The translations under genes were made by a program, and so were the position numbers. From Euryarchaeota archaeon UBA173 (GTDB taxonomy: Archaea > Thermoplasmatota > Poseidoniia > Poseidoniales > Thalassarchaeaceae), in assembly GCA_002498925.1 (NCBI GenBank), contig DAJH01000017.1, positions 1-14,192 of the forward strand: a DNA stretch of 14,192 nt, in the 5' to 3' direction. The notes beneath the pieces were generated by a model. That model did not search any database. It saw only the letters and a program-made list of their open reading frames with translations, and was not told the DNA's origin. Numbering within the stretch: position 1 is the stretch's first letter; each line of letters starts with the position of its first letter. Shown here piece after piece: positions 1 to 6,905 of this stretch.

Positions 1-807
1 CTTTGGAACGACTTCCTTCAGCCCGAATTCGGCTTCAAGGAGGAATACGTACAGACGACATTCTCCGGCCATAGGGGATTCCATATCCATGTACGCGATC
101 CGGCTTATCTTCACCTAGACTCCAATGCTAGAAGAGAATTAGTCAACTACATTACAGGTGTCGGCATCGATGTAAAATCGGTAATGGCAGGCCCAAATAT
201 TGGGTGGTCTGAAAGAATAGATCTGGGATTCGAGAAAGTTGTTGCCGAATTATTGACGATTTCATCAGATGACCAATCCTCCAATCATTTAGCCAGAGAG
301 ATGGATGGCAATCTCAAATCTAGAGGAATCCCCTCTTCCACAACCTCGATTAAAAATTTGGCAACTGAAGCATCGACAGGAGGCAGGATTGACAGACTCA
401 GGGAGGACAACAGTAGGTCCGTCTTTACGACCAAGAAACTCAATGAGTCTTTCTGGGAACTGGTGAAGGGCGCTCCTCTGGCCGTGGGGGAGACTGATGA
501 GAACGTGACTGTGGATGTAAAGAGGGTAATCAGATGGGTTGGAAGCCTTCACGGTAAATCTGGACTCAGGGTCACTGAGTTCCCTCTGGAAAGACTTGAA
601 CCAGATAAACCGAATTCCTTCGATGCGCTATCCAGTACTCATGTCTTTAGCACCCAATCCTCGATCAAGGTCGAACTGGTTTCTGACGATGTGACGGCCA
701 GAATCGCCAATCAAGATGTGTCTGGTTCTTCAGGAGATATTTTTCACGTTCATGAGGCCATGGCCACATTTTTGTCCCTCAAGGGGTGGGCAAGGACTGT
801 AGAATGA
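1..807 (+). CDS. priS: DNA primase small (catalytic) subunit PriS, 5'-truncated by window edge
   Basis: This is the catalytic subunit of the archaeal/eukaryotic-type primase, which makes RNA/DNA primers at the replication fork together with PriL. The reading frame is open from base 1, so about the first third of the protein, including the usual first catalytic aspartate pair, lies outside the window; 268 residues remain. Two family signatures are visible. FSGHRGFHIHV (about bases 61-111) is the SGxRGxH nucleotide-binding motif. The second is the block around VTVDVKRVIR followed by GSLHGKSGLRV (about 505-573), which carries the third catalytic Asp (codon 514-516) and the SLHGKTGL-type motif. 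The gene ends in TGA at 805-807. The next gene starts about 60 bases on, on the same strand. PriL is not in the window. The family call is secure; only the 5' end is unknown. Confidence 0.95.
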   Translation, partial: LWNDFLQPEFGFKEEYVQTTFSGHRGFHIHVRDPAYLHLDSNARRELVNYITGVGIDVKSVMAGPNIGWSERIDLGFEKVVAELLTISSDDQSSNHLAREMDGNLKSRGIPSSTTSIKNLATEASTGGRIDRLREDNSRSVFTTKKLNESFWELVKGAPLAVGETDENVTVDVKRVIRWVGSLHGKSGLRVTEFPLERLEPDKPNSFDALSSTHVFSTQSSIKVELVSDDVTARIANQDVSGSSGDIFHVHEAMATFLSLKGWARTVE

Positions 808-867
808 CCATAACTCACTAACCTATTCACAGAATATTGAATAGTGTAGAGTTTCGGATTCGCTACA

Positions 868-1626
868 GTGGGGCATATGGCAGACGACGAAGAAACCGAA
901 GGTTGGCCATCGGGAATGCCACTTCCGCCCCCTCCTCCCGGGATATCAATGCCCCCTCCTCCGCCCCCTCCACCTCTACCAGAAGGAGATGCTGAGGACC
1001 TGATTGATGATTCACCTCCAGCACCAAGGGCCCCCAGTGATGAGCAAGACATTGAGCCCAATGATTTCCAGGCTCATTGGGAGAAGAGGAAACTAGGCGA
1101 CGAAGTGAAACCATCTGGGAACAGGGATAGCATGTATGGCCACATAGACAGAATTTCATCTGGCCAGGTAGGGACACTCCTAGACCGATTTTCCGATAGA
1201 TTCGGGTCAGAACTAGACAGGGAGATCATCGTGCTTAGAAAGAAGCAGCAACAGGATATGTTGGCAATTAAGCCCATAGTTGAGCTAATTTCAGCTCCTG
1301 AATCCGAAGATCAGACGGAAGATGGGGGAGATTCGGAAGACGCTGGAGATTCGGAAGACGAGTTTCCAGAATTTTTCTCCATCGTCAATGAGCTGCTGGG
1401 CAACATGCCCGAGGATTTCGTTCAAAACTTCATCGAGTCAGACTCGTTCTCGCTATTCCAGAATGTGGGAGATGACCCATCTAGTTGCAATACGGAAACT
1501 AGGAGCGAGTTCTTTACGATGATCAACACAGTACTTGGGGACCTACCGGAGAGTGAAATAAACGATTTCGTCGCTTCTCCCGGTTTTCAGGTGTTTCAGA
1601 GAATGAGTGAGATATACGGAGAGTGA
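868..1626 (+). CDS. Uncharacterised acidic protein with N-terminal polyproline runs and a duplicated C-terminal helical motif
   Basis: I do not recognise a named family. Numbered from GTG 868 (252 aa), the protein has an acidic N-terminus, two proline runs (residues 20-24 and 29-36, the second of eight prolines), and a proline/acidic linker. A likely helical middle (about 85-145) follows, with a charged stretch REIIVLRKKQQQ. Next comes an acidic GDSED-repeat linker, and then two copies of a 34-residue motif (168-201 and 214-247). No signal peptide or membrane segment is seen, so it is probably cytoplasmic. The start is uncertain. GTG 868 lies about 28 bases after an AATAG-like AT-rich element (840-844), consistent with a leaderless transcript; ATG 877 would remove only three residues. 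It follows priS on the same strand and its end is next to the RDD-like gene, so the three may be co-transcribed. The function is unknown; a protein-binding scaffold role is only a guess. Confidence 0.75.
   Translation: MGHMADDEETEGWPSGMPLPPPPPGISMPPPPPPPPLPEGDAEDLIDDSPPAPRAPSDEQDIEPNDFQAHWEKRKLGDEVKPSGNRDSMYGHIDRISSGQVGTLLDRFSDRFGSELDREIIVLRKKQQQDMLAIKPIVELISAPESEDQTEDGGDSEDAGDSEDEFPEFFSIVNELLGNMPEDFVQNFIESDSFSLFQNVGDDPSSCNTETRSEFFTMINTVLGDLPESEINDFVASPGFQVFQRMSEIYGE
1327..1362 (+). repeat. Two tandem 18-base units inside the coding sequence
   Basis: Units 1327-1344 and 1345-1362 share the identical 15-base core ggagattcggaagac and differ only in the last three bases. They encode GDSEDA and GDSEDE, an acidic linker just before the duplicated C-terminal motif. 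This looks like a recent in-frame slippage duplication and may vary in copy number between strains. Confidence 0.8.
1369..1608 (+). repeat. Diverged protein-level duplication: two 34-residue motifs
   Basis: Copy 1 (1369-1470) begins EFFSIVNELLGNMPED and copy 2 (1507-1608) begins EFFTMINTVLGDLPES. They align without gaps over 34 residues with 13 identities. The shared pattern is EFF-x3-N-x2-LG-x2-PE-x5-F-x2-S-x2-F-x2-FQ. The spacing suggests a helix-turn-helix hairpin repeated twice and joined by a 12-residue linker. The nucleotide sequences have diverged, so the duplication is old and the protein pattern has been kept by selection. Confidence 0.75.
1618..1626 (+). promoter_or_regulatory. Shine-Dalgarno site for the RDD-like gene
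   Basis: GGAGAG followed by TGA lies seven bases before TTG 1631 and resembles the archaeal anti-SD complement GGAGGTGAT. It overlaps the stop codon of the upstream gene. It is the main reason for preferring TTG 1631 over GTG 1607 as the start of the next gene. Confidence 0.5.
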
Positions 1627-1630
1627 AATT

Positions 1631-2437
1631 TTGGGTCTATTAGAGAAGGCAGGAAAGATTGCAGATGACAGCAAGGATGACGAGGAGCCTCCAGCTGCTG
1701 TGGCTGAGAAAGTAGTTCTGAAAGAACCATCACCCGTCGCAGCCAAAAAACCAAAGAAAGAGAAAAAGAAGAAGGCCAAGAAGGTGAAGAAGCCCAGGGT
1801 CAAGAAGGAGAAGAAGCCCAGATCTTCAGTCAAGGAGCTTCCTGATGGCTTCGAAATTGCAGGACGCGCCAGAGGTTCTCTTAGGTTCATTGTCGACTTC
1901 ACAGTCAATTTTGGCCTAATTATTGGATTGATTGTTTTCGGCTTGGTCCTGACATATACCGACATAACTTGGCCGCTGGTTCTGGTGCTCATTCTTTCCA
2001 TATTCAATATGGCGGTAATGCCAATCCAATACAAGAGCTCAATGGGCAATGTAATTTCTCGTACTAAGTTCGTCAATTCTCGTGGCGATTCTGCGATTTT
2101 CTTGTATCACATGCTAAAGAATATCAATATCCCGGCATATCTCATATTCTTCGGCGGTCTACTAATCGCTATTTCGGCAGGAACGGTGTGGACTACTGCA
2201 ACGAAAATCACAGTTGGGCTATCGATTGCAATAATCCTAATCCCTTTCCTAGATTGGGTCTTCCGCAGAACCAGAAAGGATAACCTCGGATTGTGGGAAG
2301 TTGCATTTGGTGGCGTCTGGCTAGTCAGATCAACTGAGACCTCAACCGACGGATCGAAATTCATGAAGAGGCTCGAATCAATGGCTCAGTATGCAGAGAC
2401 CAAGGGATTCGTAGTTGATGAGGAAGAAGATTCCTAA
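1631..2437 (+). CDS. RDD-like integral membrane protein with lysine-rich N-terminal tail
   Basis: From TTG 1631 the protein has 268 residues. Residues 10-32 are acidic and proline/alanine-rich, and about 38-63 are extremely lysine-rich (KKEKKKKAKK and similar). Four likely membrane helices follow at about 85-108, 114-132, 166-187 and 193-211, then an acidic C-terminal tail ending EEEDS. The order resembles the RDD family: an Arg-x2-(I/V)-Asp near helix 1, a GNVISRTKFVNSRG loop like the family's GxxxxxxxVVDxxG segment, and a final DNLGLWEVAFGG segment. This match is by eye. RDD proteins are poorly characterised and some are linked to ion transport. GTG 1607 is an alternative start that overlaps the upstream gene by 20 bases, but the SD site and the MGLLEKAGK start favour 1631. 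The stop TAA ends at the base next to the convergent CBS gene. Confidence 0.75.
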   Translation: MGLLEKAGKIADDSKDDEEPPAAVAEKVVLKEPSPVAAKKPKKEKKKKAKKVKKPRVKKEKKPRSSVKELPDGFEIAGRARGSLRFIVDFTVNFGLIIGLIVFGLVLTYTDITWPLVLVLILSIFNMAVMPIQYKSSMGNVISRTKFVNSRGDSAIFLYHMLKNINIPAYLIFFGGLLIAISAGTVWTTATKITVGLSIAIILIPFLDWVFRRTRKDNLGLWEVAFGGVWLVRSTETSTDGSKFMKRLESMAQYAETKGFVVDEEEDS

Positions 2438-3493
2438 TCACTCGCTTTCCTCTATGCGTTGCTTGGCTAGCTCCCTCATGTCCTCGTGGTGCACGCCATC
2501 GTCAATACCCGCCTGATCGGATTCGTCTACAATCTCGACACCTAGAAGGGTCTCTATCACGTCTTCCATTGTAACTAGCCCCTCAGTACCGCCGAATTCA
2601 TCTTTCACGATGAGAATCTGTGATTTATTCTCAAGCAATACATCCAATGCACGATCGACTGAGTCATCATCTCTGCAGGTGATTACCTCCCTAGCAATTT
2701 CTGACATTTTCTTATCATGATCGTCTACAGCAGCTCTTCGTAGTATCTCGCTTCTGAGAACTACTCCTCTGACGTCATCAATTGAATCCCCTGTTACGGG
2801 CATCCTACCGTGTATCATTATCGGAATGCTACCCATTACATCCGAAACTGTATCATCAACATTTACCGATGTGACAACTACACGGGGCGTCATTACCTCA
2901 CTAACTCGAATCTCCCTTAATCTGAGTAGGTTGTGTATGACCGTTTCCTCATCCTCCTCGATTACTTGCGTCTCCTCGGCTATGTCCGCCAATACCGAAA
3001 GCTCGTTCCTGGTGACAGTCTCGGTCTCAACATCAGGCAACAGTGACCTAGTCAACTGAATAGGCTTGACGATCACCCATAGCAGTACCATCATTGCATT
3101 CAGTGCCCTAGCTGATGGTACGGTCAACCTCCTCCAGTATAATGCGCCAATGGTCTTAGGTAGGATTTCACTCAGTAGGAGAATTGCCAAGGTTAGTATT
3201 GCAGCGGCTATGTGTACTATTGTCCCTCCCCCAAATTGGGTCTGTACTTCTGCACCAACCCCGAGAGCACCTACTGTGTGTGCAATCGTATTGAGAGTAA
3301 GTATAGCAGTTAGTGGCCTTTCAGGATCGTCTTTCCATTCGCTCCATCGTTCGCTAATTGATGGATGAGTGTCCTTTAATGCCGCAATATGCCCATGTGT
3401 GGTCGAAAGTAGCACAGCTTCCAGTATGCTGCATAGGAATGAAGCTCCCAATGCTAGGGTTGCATACGCTATGATCAATGTATAGTCTACCAA
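2438..3493 (-). CDS. DUF21/CBS-pair membrane protein, CNNM/CorC (hemolysin C-like) family
   Basis: This 351-residue protein has an N-terminal DUF21 membrane domain with likely helices at about 3-29, 61-81, 91-116 and 130-150. The family motif SEILPKT sits at 108-114, and SILEAVLLS in helix 1 is also typical. A tandem CBS pair follows (about 201-258, starting at MTPR, and 265-318, ending in GLVTMEDVIETLLG). CNNM/CorC proteins are implicated in Mg2+ or other divalent-cation efflux, and their CBS pairs bind adenine nucleotides. The C-terminal CorC_HlyC domain found in many relatives is absent; only a short acidic tail of about 30 residues remains. The start is TTG (3491-3493): an in-frame TAG lies immediately upstream, and GTGAGG sits eight bases before the TTG. 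The gene is alone on its strand and divergent from metG. The family is sure; the transported ion is inferred. Confidence 0.9.
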   Translation of the reverse strand: MVDYTLIIAYATLALGASFLCSILEAVLLSTTHGHIAALKDTHPSISERWSEWKDDPERPLTAILTLNTIAHTVGALGVGAEVQTQFGGGTIVHIAAAILTLAILLLSEILPKTIGALYWRRLTVPSARALNAMMVLLWVIVKPIQLTRSLLPDVETETVTRNELSVLADIAEETQVIEEDEETVIHNLLRLREIRVSEVMTPRVVVTSVNVDDTVSDVMGSIPIMIHGRMPVTGDSIDDVRGVVLRSEILRRAAVDDHDKKMSEIAREVITCRDDDSVDRALDVLLENKSQILIVKDEFGGTEGLVTMEDVIETLLGVEIVDESDQAGIDDGVHHEDMRELAKQRIEESE

Positions 3494-3501
3494 CTAGTTT
3501 T

Positions 3502-3507
3502 CCTCAC
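3502..3507 (-). promoter_or_regulatory. Shine-Dalgarno site that fixes the TTG start of the CBS/DUF21 gene
   Basis: On the minus strand the sequence reads GTGAGG, then eight bases, then TTG. An in-frame TAG directly precedes the TTG and no other start codon exists before the first membrane helix, so the site supports the unusual initiation codon. Confidence 0.5.
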
Positions 3508-3582
3508 GGTTGTTTTGGGCGCGAATTGTACGTCACTATCAGTCACGATTGGCTGCTCCCGTACCTCTTACGACCGATTGCG

Positions 3583-3593
3583 ACATAAATAGG
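3583..3593 (+). promoter_or_regulatory. Candidate TATA box for the methionyl-tRNA synthetase gene
   Basis: ACATAAATAGG is the most AT-rich stretch in the 118-base divergent intergenic region. Its centre is about 24 bases before GTG 3612, close to the distance expected between an archaeal TATA box and a transcription start. No Shine-Dalgarno site precedes the GTG, so the mRNA is probably leaderless. This is inferred from spacing only. Confidence 0.5.
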
Positions 3594-3611
3594 TGTCTGA
3601 CCCCTAGAGTC

Positions 3612-5816
3612 GTGTCGGATGGAGGCTATGTCACCATTTTCATGGCTTGGCCATATGTAAATGCCCCATTACACCTAGGTCACGTAGCTGGAAATTGCCT
3701 TCCTGCAGATATTCAATATAGATATGAGAGGGCAAGAGGTAGGAGAGTGCTCATGTGTAGTGGTTCTGATGAGCATGGAACCCCGATCACACTAACTGCC
3801 GAACAACTCGGAGTTTCCCCCCAAGAAGTGGTAGACAAATATCACGAAATGGCACTTAAGTCGTTGAAAGATCTAGGATGCGCATGGTCTACTAATGTAG
3901 ACAGCAGAGGAATACAGTATGGTGGAACACTCTACAATAGAACGTCAGACATTAGGCACAAGGAACTTGTAAGGGAGGTTTTCACTGATCTTTTGGATTC
4001 GGAAATGCTCTCAAAGCAAACCATGGAGCAATATTGCTCTATATCGGGCGACACAGTAAGGTTCCTCCCTGACAGATATGTCGAGGGAACCTGTCCAGTC
4101 TGCGGGGCCTCTGATGCCAGGGGCGACCAATGCGATGAGTGCGGATCGACATACGAAGCCCACGATTTGATTGACCCAGTTTCTAAATTAGATCCCGAAG
4201 CTTCTATCGAAGTCAGGGATACTGAGCATCTGTTCTTCAGACTTGAAATGTTCCAAGATAGTTTAGAATCACATGCCTCACTAAGGAATGATGTTTGGAA
4301 GCCAAACGTCCGTTCCATGACTAAGAATTGGCTGGATATGGGACTCAGGCCAAGAGCTGTCACCAGGGATATTGAATGGGGAATTGAGTTGCCAATGAGT
4401 GGTGAGGATTGGGCTACGAAGAGGGTTTATGTTTGGTTCGAGGCTGTTCAGGGATACTACACTTGTGCGAGAATATGGTCCGAAAGATTTGCTGAAACTA
4501 ACGGCCATCCAGATAAATCCTCAGCTTGGGAGAACTGGTGGAAGGTTTCAGACGATGGTACCATGCCGAAGCACATCTACTTCATGGGCAAGGACAATAT
4601 TCCATTCCACACGGTTATTTGGCCTGCAATCATTATGGGAATCAACTCAACACACTCAGGTCGCAAAATCTCTCATCTGGTAAAACCTGGAGATCTGGCT
4701 TTGGAATCTAACGTTTCATCCAATGAGTATCTGATGCTTCAAGGGGGGCAGTTCAGTAAAAGTAGGAAGCATGCCGTTTGGCTACCCTCGTTTCTCGAGA
4801 AATATGATGCCGACTCATTGCGGTACTATCTCTCAATAAACATGCCAGAAACCCATGATACCGACTTCAGATGGGAGGAATTCGTTGATAGGGTCAATAA
4901 TGAATTGATTGGCACTTATGGAAACTTTGTGCATAGGGTAATGACTCTGACCCACAGGCTAACTCATACAAACTCAAATCCACTTTCCCACTATGATGAT
5001 ACTGATTCTCATCTGAAAATAATCGAAGAGTCCCAAGCCATAATCGAGTCTGCAATTTCCTCAATGGAGAGGCAGAGGTTCAAAGAGGCTCTGAGATCGA
5101 TTATGGGCATAGCCCAAATTGGTAACGTTCTACTTCAAAATGCAGCTCCTTGGAAACATATCTCTTCAGAAGAGTCAAAAGAACGCCAGCAGTCACTCTC
5201 GGCACTTGCTATGGCATGGAGGTTGTGCAGAACTCTGTCTATACTCACCAGGCCATTCATGCCTTTCCAGTCTGAAAGACTATGGTCAATGTTGGGAGAG
5301 ACTGAGGATATCGACTCCATGCTTTGGGACCATTCCCTCGATACAAACTCTGAACTCCACTGGAACCCTGAAAATCCACAGCCGCTGTTCTCTAGGCTTG
5401 ATTTGGAAGAGATTATTGCCGATGAGAAGTCAATAGTTGAAGACAGTAACGACAATGACCCTGGGCACAACCCCGGGGGTGGGGCTGATTACATAGAGTT
5501 CGATGATTTCCTTAAGGTTCAGATGAAAACAGGCAAGATTACCTCCGTTGAAGACCATCCCAATGCAGACAAATTACTTGTGATCAAGATAGAAGACGCC
5601 CCGGGATCCTCAAGGACCGTTTGTGCGGGACTCAAGGGAATTTACCAAGAGTCTGATTTACTTGGCCTAAATGTTGTATATGTCGCTAACCTAGAACCTA
5701 GGAAATTAAGAGGGGTTCTATCAGAGGGAATGATCCTAGCTGCAGACGACGGCGAGGGTAATGTCAGACTCCTAACACCAGATGGGGAGATAACTCCTGG
5801 GTCTACGGTGCGTTAG
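3612..5816 (+). CDS. metG: Methionyl-tRNA synthetase with C-terminal tRNA-binding (EMAP-II-like) domain
   Basis: The enzyme charges tRNA-Met with methionine, for both initiation and elongation. It is a class Ia synthetase of 734 residues. The HIGH motif is HLGH at 21-24. A zinc knuckle is formed by C161-x2-C164 and C174-x2-C177. The KMSKS loop reads FSKSR at 381-385, so the Met of the canonical motif is Phe here. An anticodon-binding helical region follows, then an acidic Asn/Gly-rich linker. Residues 626-734 form a tRBD OB-fold (KVQMKTGKI, HPNADKL, VYVANLEPRKLRG and SEGMILAA are typical), which in the family aids dimerisation and tRNA binding. The frame stays open up to TTG 3510, but GTG 3612 gives the family-like N-terminus (YVTIFMAWPYVNAPLHLGH) and sits at leaderless distance from a TATA-like box. 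The last 14 bases overlap convergent tsr3. Confidence 0.96.
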   Translation: MSDGGYVTIFMAWPYVNAPLHLGHVAGNCLPADIQYRYERARGRRVLMCSGSDEHGTPITLTAEQLGVSPQEVVDKYHEMALKSLKDLGCAWSTNVDSRGIQYGGTLYNRTSDIRHKELVREVFTDLLDSEMLSKQTMEQYCSISGDTVRFLPDRYVEGTCPVCGASDARGDQCDECGSTYEAHDLIDPVSKLDPEASIEVRDTEHLFFRLEMFQDSLESHASLRNDVWKPNVRSMTKNWLDMGLRPRAVTRDIEWGIELPMSGEDWATKRVYVWFEAVQGYYTCARIWSERFAETNGHPDKSSAWENWWKVSDDGTMPKHIYFMGKDNIPFHTVIWPAIIMGINSTHSGRKISHLVKPGDLALESNVSSNEYLMLQGGQFSKSRKHAVWLPSFLEKYDADSLRYYLSINMPETHDTDFRWEEFVDRVNNELIGTYGNFVHRVMTLTHRLTHTNSNPLSHYDDTDSHLKIIEESQAIIESAISSMERQRFKEALRSIMGIAQIGNVLLQNAAPWKHISSEESKERQQSLSALAMAWRLCRTLSILTRPFMPFQSERLWSMLGETEDIDSMLWDHSLDTNSELHWNPENPQPLFSRLDLEEIIADEKSIVEDSNDNDPGHNPGGGADYIEFDDFLKVQMKTGKITSVEDHPNADKLLVIKIEDAPGSSRTVCAGLKGIYQESDLLGLNVVYVANLEPRKLRGVLSEGMILAADDGEGNVRLLTPDGEITPGSTVR

Positions 5817-6369
5817 TCGGTCTATCGAAGAATTCCCACTGTAATTCAGATAATTCTACGTTATTTTTAGCTTCTCTATACGCCATTAGGGGCTCTTTGT
5901 TGAGATTGAAAAAATTATCACCATAAGGGAATGATGAGAGTACGCTTCTTGCCTGATTCTCCCTTCCGAGTATGTACAGGGATGCAGCAAACGCCTCAGA
6001 CGTGGAAAGCCTTCCGGGCTTCCCCCATGAAACTGGATTTGCCGCCAGTAATACAGGCAATGTCCTGCCCTGTAGCCTTGTATGCCTGCTTATGGAATCT
6101 AATGATTCATCTACTCGTTTCCACGAACAGTCTAATGCTACAATCGACCCCCCTCTATCCACAGTTATCTTATCATCCGGGCCCATAAGTATGCCACTAC
6201 TGGGATCAAGGAGAAAACCCCTTTTTGGAGCCCTTCTGACGTCGAAGTGTAGGATTGCGCTTCCAGCCTTGGCCATCCTTCTAGCACTGCATTTACGCGG
6301 ATCATCTTGATCCAAATGGATCACATGTAATGGTATTGGGTCATCATTCATCCTTGTTGAGGAATTCAT
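5803..6369 (-). CDS. tsr3: Tsr3: rRNA aminocarboxypropyltransferase (DUF367 family)
   Basis: Tsr3 transfers the 3-amino-3-carboxypropyl group of S-adenosylmethionine to a uridine-derived base in helix 31 of small-subunit rRNA, late in ribosome maturation. The protein is 188 residues from ATG 6369. Visible family signatures, in order: DDPRKCSARRMAKAG near the N-terminus (the RLI-like segment), LLDPSSGILMGPDDK, GGSIVALDCSW (SAM pocket), LPVLLAANPVSWGKPGRLS with STSEAFAAS, and FPYGDNFFNLNKEPL-x2-Y. The length is normal for archaeal Tsr3. ATG 6351 is an alternative start that would give a shorter, more family-like N-terminus and overlap the mbf1 stop by eight bases; 6369 has a possible GGAG nine bases upstream. 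It lies downstream of mbf1, almost certainly in one transcript. Its 3' end overlaps that of metG on the other strand. Confidence 0.93.
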   Translation of the reverse strand: MNSSTRMNDDPIPLHVIHLDQDDPRKCSARRMAKAGSAILHFDVRRAPKRGFLLDPSSGILMGPDDKITVDRGGSIVALDCSWKRVDESLDSISRHTRLQGRTLPVLLAANPVSWGKPGRLSTSEAFAASLYILGRENQARSVLSSFPYGDNFFNLNKEPLMAYREAKNNVELSELQWEFFDRPTNAP

Positions 6370-6832
6370 CTAATGCATCTCCTATAGTCATCCCACGACC
6401 GCTTGGCACGTTTACAGAACGTTCCATATCTTCTTCTGCCTCTACGAGGAGAATAACTCCTAGCGCCTTTTCAATCTTAATCGCCATTGAATCGGAAGGA
6501 ACAATCCCCCCTTCGATTTTCTGAATGTCGTTTAGCCTGACGTTAATCCTCTTTGCTAACTCTCTCTGTTCTAACCCCTTGGAGACTCTAGCCTTCCTAA
6601 CTCTTAGATGGAAATCAGATGCAATCTCTTTCTCCGGTCTATTCATCTTAATGTTCCCCGTTCCTACATTTGATTGGGTCTGAGCAGCCTTAGGCTGTTT
6701 TGGCATATATCTTTCCAGAACTAGCATGTTATTGGAATCGATACACCTGGAACAACATCTTAATTTGGTCCCAGAAACCTCTGCTAGAAGCGTTGTGATA
6801 CGCTCTGTCCCGCACATCTCACACGTGCCCAT
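6344..6832 (-). CDS. Multiprotein bridging factor 1 (MBF1)-type transcription regulator
   Basis: Archaeal MBF1 homologues pair an N-terminal zinc ribbon with an XRE-like helix-turn-helix. Here (162 aa from ATG 6832) the ribbon cysteines are C4-x2-C7 and C27-x2-C30, with an extra C26. A Gln/Ala/Lys linker follows, then the HTH at about 74-126 with RELAKRINVRLNDIQKIEGG. The acidic tail ends NKDE. In eukaryotes MBF1 bridges TBP and activators; in archaea it is tied to ribosomes and translation as well as transcription. GTG 6841 would add MSI to the N-terminus. ATG 6832 is preferred because the family usually begins within a few residues of the first cysteine pair. The gene overlaps tsr3 by up to 26 bases, depending on the tsr3 start, and is divergent from PAN across a short intergenic region. 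Confidence 0.92.
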   Translation of the reverse strand: MGTCEMCGTERITTLLAEVSGTKLRCCSRCIDSNNMLVLERYMPKQPKAAQTQSNVGTGNIKMNRPEKEIASDFHLRVRKARVSKGLEQRELAKRINVRLNDIQKIEGGIVPSDSMAIKIEKALGVILLVEAEEDMERSVNVPSGRGMTIGDALDEFLNKDE

Positions 6833-6841
6833 GATGCTCAC

Positions 6842-6905
6842 TGGGGCATATACACCATATGGATTGGGGTGAAAGTATGAAATCTACGTACCCTGCCACA
6901 CAACC
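6842..6905. promoter_or_regulatory. Divergent promoter region between mbf1 and PAN
   Basis: Only 64 to 73 bases separate the two starts, so both promoters must lie here and may overlap. For PAN (ATG 6906), an AT-rich stretch AAGTATGAAAT (6873-6883) lies at about the right distance for a TATA box. For mbf1 (ATG 6832), CCATATGG (6855-6862) is about 27 bases upstream. Neither start has a clear Shine-Dalgarno site. The element positions are inferred from spacing. Confidence 0.4.

Noticed and set aside
845..867. Inverted repeat TGTAG/CTACA before the polyproline gene, as a hairpin or operator
   Set aside because: Only five base pairs with a 13-base loop; too weak to separate from chance.
750..1177. 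Glycine-rich minus-strand frames opposite the polyproline gene
   Set aside because: Gly runs are the reverse complement of proline codons (CCN to NGG). The plus-strand frame has the coherent acidic, repeat-bearing protein.
1318..1365. Short direct repeats as a mobile-element or CRISPR remnant
   Set aside because: The repeat is two in-frame 18-base units encoding an acidic linker, with no spacers, inverted ends or cas genes.
1543..2076. 177-codon open frame on the minus strand with phenylalanine-rich segments
   Set aside because: It lies antisense to the RDD-like gene; its Phe runs are simply the complement of the polylysine codons (AAG/AAA read as CTT/TTT). There is no family match or start signal.
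3932..4363. 143-codon minus-strand frame inside metG
   Set aside because: The metG frame here carries the zinc-knuckle cysteines and conserved synthetase sequence, so the antisense frame is a shadow.
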